Source: an uncultured Oscillibacter sp. (GTDB taxonomy: Bacteria > Bacillota > Clostridia > Oscillospirales > Oscillospiraceae). Taken from it: a stretch of DNA of 17,437 nt. A program made the translations under genes and the position numbers. Below the pieces are notes generated by a model, which saw nothing but the letters and a program-made list of their open reading frames with translations, had not been told where the DNA came from and did not search any database. Shown piece by piece: positions 8,235 through 16,328 of this stretch (within the stretch, counting starts at the first letter, position 1; the number at the start of each line of letters is the position of its first letter). The stretch spans positions 1 through 17,437 of the forward strand of contig CAJUJW010000050.1 of the NCBI GenBank assembly GCA_910586735.1, in the 5' to 3' direction.

Positions 8235-10241
8235 TCAGGCGGCGGCGTATCCCTGCGCGTCGAAAGCGTAGGTCCGCCCGTCCACCGTCAGCTCGGCGGA
8301 ACGGACGAAGGTCCCGTCGGCCCGGCGGTAGCGCCAGCCGCCGTCGTCCTGGGTCCAGCCCTCGGGGCTGACGCCCTGGTCCAGCGCGCTGTTCAGGCCG
8401 ATGGACTCCCGGGTCTTATCATCCTGGAAATGCCACCACTCCGAGTTCAGCCCGTTCATGCCCACGGCGCTCATATAGCTCTCCAGGAGCTCGGCGTTGA
8501 GGTTGTTCAAATAGGTCTCGGAGTACCAGCTCAAATCGTGGATCTCGCTCTGCATGGCCAGCTCCTCGCCGTCGTCCAGCCGTTCCAGCGTCAGGTCCAG
8601 GGCAATGCCCCGGTTGTGGGAGGAGATGGTCTTGGCCAGGAAGCTGCCCAGGTTGAACCGGCCGTTGTCCGTCATGAGCCGGGAGAGGGTCCCGCCGCCG
8701 GAAACGGGGTCGTTCAGCTGTTTCTCCGTGGTGTCGTAGGAGAACCGGGTGGCCTGCCTGGGGCGGAAAGCCTCGTAGATTTTCAGCCGCAGCCCGTCGG
8801 CCTGGGCGGCCTGGGCGGCGGTCAGCAGTTTTTTGGCGCAGGGGTACAGGTAGGGGACCAGGAAGGTCCCGTCCTCCAGCCGGACATCCTCATAGCCCGG
8901 AAGCACCGCGTGGGTGACCTCCCTGATTGGGGAGCCGTGGACGGCGAAGAGGGAGTCGTAGCTGTTGGTGATGTCATAGGCGCACAGGTCCCCCACGTAC
9001 TCCGGCAGATTGATCATGCAGAACCGGCTGTCGATCCAGCCATACTCCCCGCCGTGGCGCACCCGGAACCAGTTCCCCTCCTCCGCCAGGACGCACAGGG
9101 TGGTCCCGCCGGGAATGGAGCCCAGGCGGTCCTTGCCGGGGTTCTCCCAGAAGTTCATGTTCTCAATGGGCCAGACGGTGGCGTAAAGGGGGGACACGGA
9201 GGCGTAAAAGGCGGCCTCCTCCGCCTGGAGGGTCTGCCCGGCGCCGTCAATCCCGGCCACCCGGAAGCGCTGGTAGGACCCGGAACCCAGACGCCCGGCG
9301 TCATAGCGCATCCTGGCCTGAGGGGCCAGGCGGGCCAGGGTCTCCCAGTCCTTCCCCGTCCACCGCTGGACCTGGAACTCGGCGCACCGGAGGCCGTTCC
9401 ACTCCAGGGCGTAGGTCCGGGGGCCGGTCTCCTGGTATGTAAGGGAGAGCTGTCCGGTCTCCGGCAGGGCCTCCCCTCCCCCGGCGGGGGTCAGGGGAAC
9501 CGCCGAAGGGGACGCGGCGGGGCCGCAGAGGATGAAGCCCCGCTTCTTCCACCCCGCCCGGACGGAAAAGCGCCGCAGGCTGGTCTCCCCCGTCTCCAGG
9601 GAGAGCTCCGTCTCCCCGGTGAGAGCCACGGGGACGCTGTTTGCCGCGCCGGGGGTGTGAAGCTCGTTGGCCTTGAAGACCTGATAGACCTCTCCCCCGC
9701 CGGTCCAGCGCAGGACCGCGGTCCCCTCCTCCAGAGAGCCGGAGACCGCCGGGGCCTCCAGGTCCTCCGGCAGGGTCAGGGCCGCCTTGAAGGTCTTCCG
9801 GCTCTTTATCTTTTTGGGGTTTCCAAAGAGGTCCTTCCCGTCGGCCACGGCCCAGACACGGACCTCCAGCTTCTCCCCCGCCGGAAGGTCCTCCAGCCGC
9901 GCGGCGGGGCGGGAGGCGTAGCTCTCGCTGTGAATCTCGCCGCAGCGGACCTCCAGCCGGTACAGCGCCGAGGGCCCGGTGGTCCCGGGCCAGTAGAGCT
10001 CCACGGCCCCGCCGCCGTCGGCGCAGACCAGCAGGTCCCCCTTCTCAAAGCCGGGGCGTCCTCCGCCTCGTGAGAGGAGCATCGCCGCCCCGAGAACCAG
10101 CGCCAGGGCGGCGGCAATGCCCGCCCCCCAGATCCAGGCCAGACGGCGAAGCTGGCCCCTGGTTCTGCGGCCCCTTCGCCTGAACGTGATATATCGCCGC
10201 CGTCCGTACCGTCCCGTAGCGCGCGCCTCCCTTCCATACAA
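8235..10241 (-). CDS. membrane-anchored multidomain D-alanyl-D-alanine dipeptidase/carboxypeptidase (M15, VanX-like)
   Basis: A 668-aa cell-envelope zinc peptidase. A strongly basic 34-residue N-terminus precedes one membrane helix (about 35-57), so the rest faces outside. Residues about 65-350 look like two or three fibronectin-III-like beta domains. About 352-410 is SH3-like (GNWFRVRHGGEYGWID). The M15 VanX-like catalytic domain covers about 430-606: AFRPR (R493, likely transition-state arginine), SSHNRGIALDL with zinc ligands H542 and D549, and EWWHF with catalytic E601 and zinc ligand H604. These spacings match VanX. Residues 628-668 resemble a single choline-binding-type wall repeat (GW..DDGGWRYRRADG). 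The start is taken as TTG at 10241 because GAGGA lies just upstream and no ATG/GTG exists in frame before the membrane helix. It should trim D-Ala from peptidoglycan stems or cleave D-Ala-D-Ala. Confidence 0.88.
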   Translation of the reverse strand: MYGREARATGRYGRRRYITFRRRGRRTRGQLRRLAWIWGAGIAAALALVLGAAMLLSRGGGRPGFEKGDLLVCADGGGAVELYWPGTTGPSALYRLEVRCGEIHSESYASRPAARLEDLPAGEKLEVRVWAVADGKDLFGNPKKIKSRKTFKAALTLPEDLEAPAVSGSLEEGTAVLRWTGGGEVYQVFKANELHTPGAANSVPVALTGETELSLETGETSLRRFSVRAGWKKRGFILCGPAASPSAVPLTPAGGGEALPETGQLSLTYQETGPRTYALEWNGLRCAEFQVQRWTGKDWETLARLAPQARMRYDAGRLGSGSYQRFRVAGIDGAGQTLQAEEAAFYASVSPLYATVWPIENMNFWENPGKDRLGSIPGGTTLCVLAEEGNWFRVRHGGEYGWIDSRFCMINLPEYVGDLCAYDITNSYDSLFAVHGSPIREVTHAVLPGYEDVRLEDGTFLVPYLYPCAKKLLTAAQAAQADGLRLKIYEAFRPRQATRFSYDTTEKQLNDPVSGGGTLSRLMTDNGRFNLGSFLAKTISSHNRGIALDLTLERLDDGEELAMQSEIHDLSWYSETYLNNLNAELLESYMSAVGMNGLNSEWWHFQDDKTRESIGLNSALDQGVSPEGWTQDDGGWRYRRADGTFVRSAELTVDGRTYAFDAQGYAAA

Positions 10242-10277
10242 GTATCCTCAGCCGCACCGGCTTTTCACTCTATAGAA

Positions 10278-10305
10278 ATGATACACCGAATCCCAAGAAA
10301 GTCAA
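10278..10305 (-). promoter_or_regulatory. predicted promoter of the peptidase-binding protein-chemoreceptor unit
   Basis: On the minus strand TTGACT (10300-10305) and TATCAT (10278-10283) are separated by 16 bases, giving a start near 10271 and a leader of about 30 bases to the TTG start at 10241. The -35 box overlaps the TGA stop of pepD (10302-10304). No hairpin terminator lies between pepD and the peptidase gene, so read-through from pepD is also possible. Confidence 0.5.
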
Positions 10306-11753
10306 GGGCAATTCCGCCGGAGGAACTCTCGTGTTACCTCATACACCCGCCCGGTGGAGGCCACGCTCAGCCGCTCCTTGACGGAGTGTACGTCGTGGAG
10401 CTCCGGGCCGAGGGACACCGCGTCCAGCCCCGGCAGCTTCTCCATGAACAGGCCGCACTCCAAGCCGCCGTGGGTGGCCTCCAGGGTCCCCTCCCTGCCG
10501 CAGACCGCCTGGTAGGCCGCCAGGATCTCCTCCCGCAGGACCGAACTGCGGGCGAACTGCCAGCCGGGGTAGTTGCCCCGCAGGGAGAAGGCCCCGCCGC
10601 CGAGCTCCAGAATTGCCTTCAGCCGCTGGATGATCATCTCCTTCTGGGTGGCGATGCAGGACCGGACGGAGACGCCGAAGTAAAGCCCCTCCTCCCGCAG
10701 CTCTATCACGCCCATGTTCAGGGAGGTCTGCACCAGGCCGGGGAAGTCCGCGCTCATGGCCTGGACCCCCTGGGGCACCGCCAGCAGGGTGCGCAGCATG
10801 TTGGCCGTGGCCTCCGGGGAGAGGGCGGCATCCAGGGCAGTCCTCCCGCAGGTCAGCGTGACGCCGCCGTCACAGCCCGCGTACTCGTTTTTCAGGGCGG
10901 CGTCGAACTCCCGGATGAACGCCTCCAGCGCCGCCGCCCGGTCCGCCGGGACGGCGACCTTGGCGTGGTTCCGGGAGCAGATCACGTTGTCGAACTGCCC
11001 GCCCCGGATGTCCGCCAGGCGCAAGCCGGGGCAGCGCTCCATGGCGCTGTAGAGCACCCGGCCCATGACCTGGTTGGCGGAGGCCCGCCCCTTGTGAATC
11101 TCCGCGCCGGAGTGGCCCCCCAGGAGGCCCTCCAGGGCAAGCTCATAGCCCGTCTCGCCGCTGAGGGGCGTCCTCACGCCGGGCAGGAGGCAGTCCACCC
11201 GCACGCCTCCGGCGCAGGAGACGGTGAAGACCCCCTCCTCCTCGGAGTCCAGGTTCACCAGCTTCCGCCCCTTCAAATCGGAGCAGTCCAGGGCGAAGGC
11301 CCCCTCCATGCCCACCTCCTCGTCCACGGTGAACACCGCCTCCAGCGGCGGGTGGGAGAGCTCCTTGTCCGCCAGGATGGCCAGAATCATGGCCACGGCA
11401 ATGCCGTTGTCCCCGCCCAGGGAGGTCTTATCCGCCCAGACCCACTCCCTGTCGGTGCGCAGGTCCAGGCCCTCCCTGGCCATGTCCTTGGGGCAGTCCT
11501 CGGTTTTGACGCACACCATGTCGATGTGCCCCTGGAGGATGACGGGGTCCTCCCCCTCCCGGCCGGGGCTGGCGTCCTTCCAGATGACCACGTTATTGGC
11601 CTCGTCCTGCCGACATTTCAGGCCCAGCTCTTTGGCGAAACCCACGCACAGGTCGCTGATTTGCTTGGTGTTGCCGCTGCCGTGGGGGACGGCGCACAGC
11701 TTTTCAAAATACTCAAATACCGCTTTCGGCTCCAGGCCGGACAGCACTGCCAT
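10302..11753 (-). CDS. pepD: aminoacyl-histidine dipeptidase (beta-alanyl-/carnosine-type dipeptidase, M20)
   Basis: A cytoplasmic dinuclear zinc peptidase that cleaves Xaa-His and other dipeptides. The 483-aa length matches E. coli PepD (485 aa), and metal and catalytic residues fall about four positions earlier: H76 and D78 in LQGHIDMV, bridging D115 in LGGDNGIA, catalytic E145 and metal ligand E146 in VDEEVGMEG, D169 in NLDSEE, and a C-terminal histidine at 453-456 in ELHDVHSVKERL. The dimerisation or lid domain begins near LLGGHSGAEIHKGRA (210-224). The ATG at 11753 sits six bases after AAGGAGGAA; the frame is open further upstream but runs through a terminator-like hairpin. It follows the transporter operon on the same strand, which may hint at a peptide-related substrate, but the hairpin separates them. 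Confidence 0.95.
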   Translation of the reverse strand: MAVLSGLEPKAVFEYFEKLCAVPHGSGNTKQISDLCVGFAKELGLKCRQDEANNVVIWKDASPGREGEDPVILQGHIDMVCVKTEDCPKDMAREGLDLRTDREWVWADKTSLGGDNGIAVAMILAILADKELSHPPLEAVFTVDEEVGMEGAFALDCSDLKGRKLVNLDSEEEGVFTVSCAGGVRVDCLLPGVRTPLSGETGYELALEGLLGGHSGAEIHKGRASANQVMGRVLYSAMERCPGLRLADIRGGQFDNVICSRNHAKVAVPADRAAALEAFIREFDAALKNEYAGCDGGVTLTCGRTALDAALSPEATANMLRTLLAVPQGVQAMSADFPGLVQTSLNMGVIELREEGLYFGVSVRSCIATQKEMIIQRLKAILELGGGAFSLRGNYPGWQFARSSVLREEILAAYQAVCGREGTLEATHGGLECGLFMEKLPGLDAVSLGPELHDVHSVKERLSVASTGRVYEVTREFLRRNCP

Positions 11754-11770
11754 AGGAAGTTCCTCCTTCA

Positions 11771-11817
11771 GATTTTCAAAATCAAGGACCGCCCCGCCTC
11801 TCCGGCGGGGCGGTCCT
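11771..11817 (-). terminator. Rho-independent terminator at the end of the transporter operon, just before pepD
   Basis: AGGACCGCCCCGCC (11785-11798) pairs perfectly with GGCGGGGCGGTCCT (11804-11817); the loop is TCTCC. Read on the minus strand the stem is followed by TTGATTTTG, a T-rich tail that is itself part of the small palindrome GATTTTCAAAATC (11771-11783). The stem begins 23 bases after the stop of the small membrane protein gene (11840). It ends 31 bases before the pepD start codon, and about 16 bases from the pepD ribosome binding site. That leaves no room for a pepD promoter after it, so it may act as a partial terminator or leader attenuator. Confidence 0.8.
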
Positions 11818-11839
11818 ATTGTTCCCAATGACGCGGAAA

Positions 11840-12340
11840 TTAAATGTCGCCCAGGCCGTCTTCCAGACCCAGATCGCCCTCCAGGCCGAACTCGCCGCCC
11901 TCGCCGGGGACCTCCTCCTCGGGCTCCTCCGTCACGGCGGGGACGAACTCGGAGAACCAGGCCTCCTCGGGCAGACCGGCCAGATAGGCGGGCAGATTGA
12001 CCACGATGCCGTCCACGCTGTAGGGCAGCTTGATGCTGACCTCCTGGACCCGGGGCTCGTCGCCTTTCTTCTCGGTGATCTCCAGGGTCATTTTGAAGTT
12101 CTGGCCAATCCAGATGGCCATGCCCCGGTCCCGCTTGTTGAGCTTGGCCACCTGCTCGCCTTTGACGGTGACCACCACCTTTTCAAAGGCTTTGTACTCC
12201 TGGCCCTGGTAGTCCTCCAGGGTCTTGTTGTCAAAGTAGACGGTGTGCCCCCGGCCGATGACCATCATAACGGCGGCGATAACCGCCAGTATCAGCACCA
12301 GCAGGAGGGAAAAGAGGATTCTTCTCGTCTTCGCTTTCAT
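11840..12340 (-). CDS. small membrane-anchored protein of a transporter operon (possibly DUF6672)
   Basis: A 166-aa protein of unknown function. A basic start (MKAKTRR) is followed by one membrane helix (about 8-29). About 100 residues predicted outside contain several short beta-strands (HTVYFDNKT, FEKVVVTVKGEQVAKL, FKMTLEITE), and the C-terminal 30 residues are rich in Glu, Gly, Leu and Asp. From memory this resembles the family called DUF6672, found beside similar transporters; I could not check this. The start is set at ATG 12340, which overlaps the permease stop as TGATG and lies seven bases after AAGGAGG; a GTG one codon earlier is possible. Tight coupling to the permease gene suggests an accessory subunit of the transporter, such as an assembly, stabilising or binding-protein docking factor. 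Confidence 0.75.
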   Translation of the reverse strand: MKAKTRRILFSLLLVLILAVIAAVMMVIGRGHTVYFDNKTLEDYQGQEYKAFEKVVVTVKGEQVAKLNKRDRGMAIWIGQNFKMTLEITEKKGDEPRVQEVSIKLPYSVDGIVVNLPAYLAGLPEEAWFSEFVPAVTEEPEEEVPGEGGEFGLEGDLGLEDGLGDI

Positions 12341-13467
12341 CACGCGTCCTCCTTTTTCACCTGGGCCTCGGCCAGCTCACGGCCCGTCTGGCTCTTCGCC
12401 ATGCGCTTTTTGGCCTCGTACATAATCAGGGCCACGGTGATGACGCCGTAGGACAGGAACACCCGGAAGTATTCGCCCACCATGGAGTCCCCGGTGATAA
12501 ACGCGCCGGCGCCGGGGGCCACAATGAACATCATGTGGAACAGAATCACGCCCAGGAAGGCGTTGCCGATGCCCGCCTTCTCCACGGACGCGCCGCCCAC
12601 CAGCAGGGCCGCGATGCAGAACATGCCGATTTGGGCGTGTCCGCTGTAGGTGGGCAGATTGCCCATATTTTGCAGGTAAATCACCATGCCGAAGCCGGCG
12701 AAGACGGTGGACATGACCACGGAGATAATCCGGGTGCGGTCCACGTTGATGCCTGCGGCCTTGGCCACCTCCATGTCCTGGCCCACGGCCCGCATGTCCT
12801 GGCCCAGCTTGGTGCGCCGGAACCACACGATGAACAGGCACAGCAGTCCCACCAGAATAAAGGTCAGCACGGGGATTTTCACGCCCATAATCCGAATGGC
12901 CAGCAGGTCGTCCAGGCACTGGCGCATGTTCAGCAGGCTGACGGTGTTGCGGATGCCATAGCCCCGGGGCAGCATGATACTGGGGTGGAGGATGGGTATG
13001 ATGGAGCCCATGATATACAGCACCACCAGCATATACCAGCCGTTGATGAAGAAGTTGATGATATAGCTGGTAATCATTTCCCGGCCCTTGGCCATGTTCT
13101 GTAACGTGCCGCAGATGAAGCCCAGGAAGGCGGAGAAGGGAATGGAGAGAATCATGGCCAGCACGACGCCGGGGATGCCCCAGATCTGCCAGTCGGCCAC
13201 CAGGATGATGGCGATCTCCGCGCCCATAGCCCCCAGGGTCATGGCGAAGTTCAGTCCCATGCCCGCCATGATGGGGAACAGCAGGCACAGCACCAGGAAC
13301 AGGTTCCGGCCCATGCGGGTGACAATCTCGTTCATCAGGTAGCTGGGCGTAAAGCCCGCCATGGGGATGAAAATGGCGCAGATGATGATGAACATAATGG
13401 GTACGGTGTTGTTCTGCGCCAGCTCCAAAAGCCTCTTTCCGGCGGGGATGTTCTTTTTCTTGTTCAT
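12340..13467 (-). CDS. ABC transporter permease, RbsC-like (BPD_transp_2 family), second of a pair
   Basis: A 375-aa polytopic membrane protein with roughly eight to ten hydrophobic helices, the size of CUT2-type sugar permeases. The cytoplasmic coupling segment AVGQDMEVAKAAGINVDR (227-244) and the LLVGGASVEKAGI motif (288-300) are characteristic of the RbsC/BPD_transp_2 family. The same two motifs occur in the permease encoded just upstream, so the two are paralogues likely to form a heterodimeric channel. The charged C-terminal tail (about 352-375) is cytoplasmic. The ATG at 13467 overlaps the upstream permease stop as ATGA and has GGAGGG in front. Its own stop overlaps the start of the small membrane protein gene. 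The substrate is unknown. Confidence 0.9.
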   Translation of the reverse strand: MNKKKNIPAGKRLLELAQNNTVPIMFIIICAIFIPMAGFTPSYLMNEIVTRMGRNLFLVLCLLFPIMAGMGLNFAMTLGAMGAEIAIILVADWQIWGIPGVVLAMILSIPFSAFLGFICGTLQNMAKGREMITSYIINFFINGWYMLVVLYIMGSIIPILHPSIMLPRGYGIRNTVSLLNMRQCLDDLLAIRIMGVKIPVLTFILVGLLCLFIVWFRRTKLGQDMRAVGQDMEVAKAAGINVDRTRIISVVMSTVFAGFGMVIYLQNMGNLPTYSGHAQIGMFCIAALLVGGASVEKAGIGNAFLGVILFHMMFIVAPGAGAFITGDSMVGEYFRVFLSYGVITVALIMYEAKKRMAKSQTGRELAEAQVKKEDA

Positions 13468-14651
13468 TTCGCACCCTCCGTCTTTCTGGTCAGGGCGTAG
13501 AGGACCATTCCGTTGGAGACGATGATTCGGATGACCTCGCTCATGTCTATGTGAATCGCGGAGTTCATGACCGTGGGGGTCATGGTCACGATTCCCTGGA
13601 AGAGAATTGTTCCGATGATGACGTTGGGGATACTGGCCTTGTTTACCGAGGCCCCACCAATCAGGATGGCCGCCACCGTGGGCATGGTCAGGTTGTTGGG
13701 GGAGTTATAGAGCTGCATAAAGCCGAAGCCCTGCTGGTACATCAGAATGCCCATGGCCCCCAGCCAGGTGGACATGATGACGGAGAGCATCCGCACCCGG
13801 TCCACGTTGATGCCCGCCGCCCGGGCGAAGGTGGGGTTGGAGCCCACCGCCGTCATGGCCGTGCCGGTCTTGGTGTGGAGGAAGGCCCACATGAGGAAGG
13901 CCAGCACAGCGAAGGCAATCAGGGACCCGGTGGGAATCCTGATCCGCTCCAGCGGGCCCAGGCCGATGTGCAGGGCGGCGGCGATTTTGGCGAAATCAAT
14001 TTCCAGGAACCTGGCCAGCACCTGGTTATAGAAGCCGTCCAGGGAGATGGTGGGCCGCAGGCCGTTGCCCGACAGGCCGTACACCATGGTGGGGCTGGAA
14101 TAGGGCAGCAGAAGCCACATCATGCAGAAAAAGGACATGACGGAAAAGCCCACATAGGTGGCAATCATCATCTCGCCGCCCTTGATGCGGTTCAGCAGCA
14201 GGCCATAGCCGCCCCCCAGAATCACCGCGAAGGGCGTGGCGATGACCGCCGCCATGACAAAGCTCATGGCCCCGGTGAAGCCCAGCTGGATGGACAGCGT
14301 GCCGCCCAGGAGGCCGCAGATGATGGCCAGGGGCAGGCCGAAGTTCAGCCCGCAGCCCGCGTGAATCATGGGCACCATGGCCAGGACCAGCACCGCGTTC
14401 CAGCTGAAGCGGTTGATGATGTTGGTAATCTGGGTGGGCAGGTCGACCCCGACGAAGGGGGCCAGAATCAGCAGCAGAAGCAGGAAGCCGGCAATAATCA
14501 TCCGGGGCAGGCCGAACGAGGCCACCATTGCCTGTAAGGGAGTCATCTGCGCCTTTTCCAACTCCGTGATCCGGCGCGCCGGCGGAATGGTTTTCATCTC
14601 GTCGTTGAATTTGGATGGACTGTTATAGTTATAGTCTTTTTTCTCACTCAT
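13464..14651 (-). CDS. ABC transporter permease, RbsC-like (BPD_transp_2 family), first of a pair
   Basis: A 395-aa polytopic membrane protein. It has a hydrophilic N-terminal extension of about 48 residues before the first helix (about 51-69), longer than in its partner. The coupling segment AVGSNPTFARAAGINVDR (268-285) and LIGGASVNKASI (330-341) match the second permease and identify the RbsC-like family, which includes ribose, galactose, autoinducer and nucleoside importers. The ATG at 14651 follows AAGGAGG with eight bases between; that ribosome binding site overlaps the ATPase stop codon region, indicating coupled translation. The frame is open for 117 codons further upstream, but those lie inside the ATPase gene and are not used. 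It acts in the membrane with the second permease and the ATPase. Confidence 0.9.
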   Translation of the reverse strand: MSEKKDYNYNSPSKFNDEMKTIPPARRITELEKAQMTPLQAMVASFGLPRMIIAGFLLLLLILAPFVGVDLPTQITNIINRFSWNAVLVLAMVPMIHAGCGLNFGLPLAIICGLLGGTLSIQLGFTGAMSFVMAAVIATPFAVILGGGYGLLLNRIKGGEMMIATYVGFSVMSFFCMMWLLLPYSSPTMVYGLSGNGLRPTISLDGFYNQVLARFLEIDFAKIAAALHIGLGPLERIRIPTGSLIAFAVLAFLMWAFLHTKTGTAMTAVGSNPTFARAAGINVDRVRMLSVIMSTWLGAMGILMYQQGFGFMQLYNSPNNLTMPTVAAILIGGASVNKASIPNVIIGTILFQGIVTMTPTVMNSAIHIDMSEVIRIIVSNGMVLYALTRKTEGAK

Positions 14652-14665
14652 TACGACCCGCCTCC

Positions 14666-16261
14666 TTATACAACCTGGCTGACCATCAGCAAGCCGAACT
14701 CCTCGGAGGACGCCGCCGCGGGCAGGATGCCCGCCACCCGTCCGCCGGAGATGATGGCAATGCGGTCGCAGGTCTGCCGCAGCTCCTCCAGCTCGGAGGA
14801 AATCATGACGACGGTAACGCCGCTCTCCCGGTTGAACTGCTTCAGCGCCTCCAGCACCAGGGCCTTGGCGCCCACGTCGATGCCTCGGGTGGGCTCGGAC
14901 ACGAAGAGAAACTGGGGCTCCAGGGCGAAAGCCTTGGCCAGGCACACCTTCTGCTGGTTGCCGCCGGAGAGCTCCCTGGCCTTCTGCTTGGAGCTGGTGC
15001 ATTTGATTTGCAGCTGGTCAATATACTTCTGCGTTACCTGGCAGATGCCCTTCTCGTCCCGCCACTTGACCAGGCCGCCCAGGAGCTTTTTCAGGAACTT
15101 CTCCTGGATCTGCATGGCGGGGAACGCCACGTTCCACTCCAGGCTCTCGTCCAGCAGGAGGCCCACCTCCCGCCGGTCCTCGGACACAAAGGCCAGAGAG
15201 GAGTTCAGGCACTTGCGGGGGCTGTTCAGGGGAATCTCCTTCCCCCGGAACTCCACTTTTCCGCCGGCCTCGTAGAGGCCCATAACGCCGTTGGGGATAC
15301 CCAGCTTGCCCTGGCCCGCCAGGCCGCCGATGCCCAGAATCTCCCCCTCCCTGACATCCAGGGTAACATCCCGCACGGTCTCGCCGGGCATGTCCACCCA
15401 GAGGTTCTGAATGGACATAATGGTCCCCGCCCCGTCGTTGGGGGCCTTCGCCTCGCCGGAAGCGGAGGCGCTCTGCACGTCCCGGCCCACCATCCAGCGG
15501 GTGATGTCCTCCACGCTGGTCTCCTTGGCGGGCACGTCCCGGACTACGTGGCCGTCCCGCATGACCACCACCTTGTCGCACACCGACAGGATCTCGTGGA
15601 GGCGGTGAGTGATGAAAATAACGGAGATGCCCCGGGCAGACATGCCGCGGATGGAGTCCAGGAGGGCCTCGGCCTCCTTCTCCGTCAGCACGGCGGTAGG
15701 CTCGTCCAGGATGAGGAGCTTCAGCTGGTCCTTGCTCAGCTCCCGGGCGATTTCGGTGAACTGCTTGTGCCCCACGGGCATGTCGCTGATCACCATCCGG
15801 GCGTCGATCTCCACGCCCATTTTCCGGATGGCCTCGACGGAGCGCCGGTCCATCTCCTTATAATCCAGCGTGTTCAGCCGGTCGCCGAACACCTCTGAAA
15901 CAATATTCTTCTTGCAGGGCTCCCGATTCAGGAGGATATTTTCCGTCGCCGTGAAGCCGGGAATCAGGGAGAACTCCTGATGAACCATGCCGATGCCCGC
16001 TTCCAGCGCCTCAAAGGGGGTGTTGAACGACACCTTTTGGCCGTTGATCAGGATGTCGCCGCCGTAGCCGCCGGTTTCCCGGATCACGTCCATGCCGAAG
16101 AGAATTTTCATCAAGGTGCTTTTGCCCGCGCCGTTCTCGCCGCACAGGCCCAAGACCTCGCCCTCACCCAGGGTAAAATTGATGTCGGTGAGGACCTGGT
16201 TGCCGAAGAAGTCTTTCTTTATGTTCTGCATTTGCAGCAGGGGAGCGCCGTTATTTGTCAT
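14666..16261 (-). CDS. ABC transporter ATPase with two fused ABC domains, RbsA/MglA-like
   Basis: A 531-aa protein with two tandem nucleotide-binding domains, as in ribose and galactose importers. Domain 1: Walker A GENGAGKST (41-49), Q-loop Q95, degenerate signature LSKDQ (175-179), Walker B LLILDEP (D186, E187), switch histidine H219. Domain 2: Walker A altered to GLAGQGKLG (313-321, no Ser/Thr after the lysine), intact signature LSGGNQQ (431-437), Walker B altered to FLFVSEP (S455 where Asp is expected, E456 kept), and SSE instead of a switch histidine. One composite ATP site is therefore consensus and one degenerate. Degenerate halves are known in RbsA/MglA, but the Walker B Asp-to-Ser change goes further. 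The ATG at 16261 has GGTAGGG upstream. It is encoded 14 bases before the first permease. Confidence 0.93.
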   Translation of the reverse strand: MTNNGAPLLQMQNIKKDFFGNQVLTDINFTLGEGEVLGLCGENGAGKSTLMKILFGMDVIRETGGYGGDILINGQKVSFNTPFEALEAGIGMVHQEFSLIPGFTATENILLNREPCKKNIVSEVFGDRLNTLDYKEMDRRSVEAIRKMGVEIDARMVISDMPVGHKQFTEIARELSKDQLKLLILDEPTAVLTEKEAEALLDSIRGMSARGISVIFITHRLHEILSVCDKVVVMRDGHVVRDVPAKETSVEDITRWMVGRDVQSASASGEAKAPNDGAGTIMSIQNLWVDMPGETVRDVTLDVREGEILGIGGLAGQGKLGIPNGVMGLYEAGGKVEFRGKEIPLNSPRKCLNSSLAFVSEDRREVGLLLDESLEWNVAFPAMQIQEKFLKKLLGGLVKWRDEKGICQVTQKYIDQLQIKCTSSKQKARELSGGNQQKVCLAKAFALEPQFLFVSEPTRGIDVGAKALVLEALKQFNRESGVTVVMISSELEELRQTCDRIAIISGGRVAGILPAAASSEEFGLLMVSQVV

Positions 16262-16289
16262 ACATCTGCCCTACCTATCCGTTGTACAT

Positions 16290-16328
16290 AAAAATGGGAA
16301 GGGGGAGGAGGACTGGTCCTCCTCCCCT
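16290..16328 (-). terminator. intercistronic hairpin (partial terminator) between the binding-protein and ATPase genes
   Basis: GGGGAGGAGGA (16302-16312) pairs with TCCTCCTCCCC (16317-16327), loop CTGG, with a further G-T pair at 16301/16328. Read on the minus strand, TTCCCATTTTT follows, so T-rich bases begin six positions after the stem. It lies 12 bases after the binding-protein stop and about 29 bases before the ATPase start. Such hairpins after a binding-protein gene commonly protect its message and lower expression of the downstream transporter genes. This fits here because no new promoter was recognised in the gap. Confidence 0.65.

Noticed and set aside
6966..10073. Plus-strand open frame of over 1000 codons across the binding-protein and peptidase genes
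   Set aside because: It spans two clear minus-strand genes, has a low-complexity Gly/Val/Pro/Leu composition and no own ribosome binding site or motif.
14652..15002. 117-codon upstream extension of the first permease gene
   Set aside because: It lies fully inside the ATPase gene in another frame and has a basic low-complexity composition; the ATG at 14651 has an ideal ribosome binding site.
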